From an uncultured Saprospiraceae bacterium (GTDB taxonomy: Bacteria; Bacteroidota; Bacteroidia; Chitinophagales; Saprospiraceae): a stretch of 32,981 nucleotides of DNA. The notes under the pieces are model-generated. The model worked only from the letters and a program-made list of their open reading frames with translations. It had not been told where the DNA came from and ran no database searches. The stretch lies in NCBI GenBank assembly GCA_938022165.1, contig CALIEI010000138.1, positions 1 through 32,981 on the forward strand. Direction: 5' to 3'. Below, piece after piece: positions 32,228 to 32,981 of this stretch (its first letter is position 1; each line of letters starts with the position of its first letter). The translations under genes and the position numbers were made by a program.

Positions 32228-32981
32228 TCAAAATAAGTCACTTAGTTGCAGAGGACGTCTTTTCGTTTCCCAATTAAATCCATCCAGCTTTAGCGCATTT
32301 GGATCTGCTTTTTTTATAGGTTTTATATCTGCTTTAGGATTTGGAAAACACTTTATCTTTTCAACTTTATTATCTCCAAAATCAATGATCATATCACTAC
32401 ACACCGTTTTGTTTACAGCAATATAAGCATTGTCCTCATCCAACAAATAATAAATAGATTCTGCATTGCCATAAACATTCATTCCATAGATTTCATCCTC
32501 TTGAAATAATGCAATAACATCACGCCCTTTTATTTGATTGTAAAAATAATTATCTGTTGTATTAATAATAAAACTTTTCTCCACTAAAAAAATAGAATCT
32601 AACTTCCCATCCTTCATCTTCATGTCAATGGTATCTGCCGAGAATTGAGATGTATCAGACCAGATTATGGGGTTTTTATAAAAGTGAAAAACAGAGTCTC
32701 TTTGATCGAAAACAAGAGAATCACATATTGCTTGAAAATCACTCTTCAACATTCTCACGTCTTCATGAGCGATGAATCTTTTTGCGCTATCTACATCATA
32801 GGTTTCCGATCTGGAATAGATGAGTGTATCTGTTGTTAAAAATAGAGAATCCTCATCTAAAATAGAAATCATTAAAGTTCGCTCACCATAGGCTTTAAGA
32901 TAATCTTCATCTTCCAAATAATTAACCTCATCACACTCTATAATAACTTGCTCAACGCTGTCTTGCCAAAACACATTTCCC
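32228..32981 (-). CDS. OstA/LptA-like protein, 5' end outside window
   Basis: The minus-strand frame is open to the window edge and yields about 251 residues of a C-terminal part. It has repeated short beta-strand units (LTTDTLIYSRSETYDVDSAK, IICDSLVF-like and FSADTIDMKMKDG patterns with recurring D-x-hydrophobic-x positions) typical of the OstA/LptA beta-jellyroll that carries lipopolysaccharide across the periplasm. The frame ends with GFNWETKRRPLQLSDLF. In Bacteroidota such OstA-like proteins are often large and encoded near other envelope genes; here the next gene starts four bases later. Whether it truly transports LPS is not shown. Confidence 0.75.
   Translation of the reverse strand, partial: GNVFWQDSVEQVIIECDEVNYLEDEDYLKAYGERTLMISILDEDSLFLTTDTLIYSRSETYDVDSAKRFIAHEDVRMLKSDFQAICDSLVFDQRDSVFHFYKNPIIWSDTSQFSADTIDMKMKDGKLDSIFLVEKSFIINTTDNYFYNQIKGRDVIALFQEDEIYGMNVYGNAESIYYLLDEDNAYIAVNKTVCSDMIIDFGDNKVEKIKCFPNPKADIKPIKKADPNALKLDGFNWETKRRPLQLSDLF

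Overview
The window looks like a low-GC member of the Bacteroidota, probably near Saprospiria or marine Flavobacteriia-like lineages. The evidence is a GldM gene, a cellulase carrying a type IX secretion (T9SS) sorting domain, a SusC/SusD pair, several FG-GAP/ASPIC-UnbV lipoproteins, an OstA-like protein, and many lipoboxes ending in FSC or ISC. The exact genus cannot be read from the sequence.

Layout. 1-770: 5' part of gldM (minus), cut by the window edge. 914-6307: minus-strand housekeeping and secreted genes (GH9 cellulase with T9SS tail; thioredoxin-reductase-like ferredoxin-NADP reductase; a PhoD-like phosphatase overlapping a Gfo/Idh/MocA oxidoreductase). 6439-7338: BASS-family transporter (plus). 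7583-9112: a mosaic DUF937 / transmembrane / LEA-like repeat / OmpA-like protein, followed by a terminator and a GC-rich structured repeat. 9609-9905: small orphan ORF. 9990-11300: amino-acid permease (minus). 11612-14095: ECF sigma factor, its adjacent membrane partner and a MazG-like pyrophosphohydrolase (plus). 14092-15174: secreted protein with a degenerate thioredoxin domain, with a 163-bp palindromic MITE-like element just upstream of its start.

15443-28059 is the most distinctive part. It is a minus-strand locus read in the order SusC, SusD, perfect 12-bp intrinsic terminator, two tandem ~1,100-residue FG-GAP/ASPIC-UnbV lipoproteins, and a vanadium-haloperoxidase/PAP2-like lipoprotein. 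It looks like a SusCD uptake locus without any recognisable glycoside hydrolase; the substrate is unknown. The terminator lies only 14 bases before the first FG-GAP start codon, so expression of the downstream genes should depend on read-through.

28060-28886 is a non-coding stretch with a second copy of the GC-rich structured repeat, in opposite orientation to the first. 28887-30143: secreted two-DTGA aspartic protease with PDZ domain. 30242-31279: ribosomal proteins L21 and L27; L27 carries a long Ala/Pro/Lys linker and an extra helix-hairpin-helix-like C-terminal domain. 31465-32981: TPR/SH3 membrane protein and the C-terminal part of an OstA/LptA-like protein (minus).

No rRNA, tRNA, CRISPR array or intact insertion sequence was seen.
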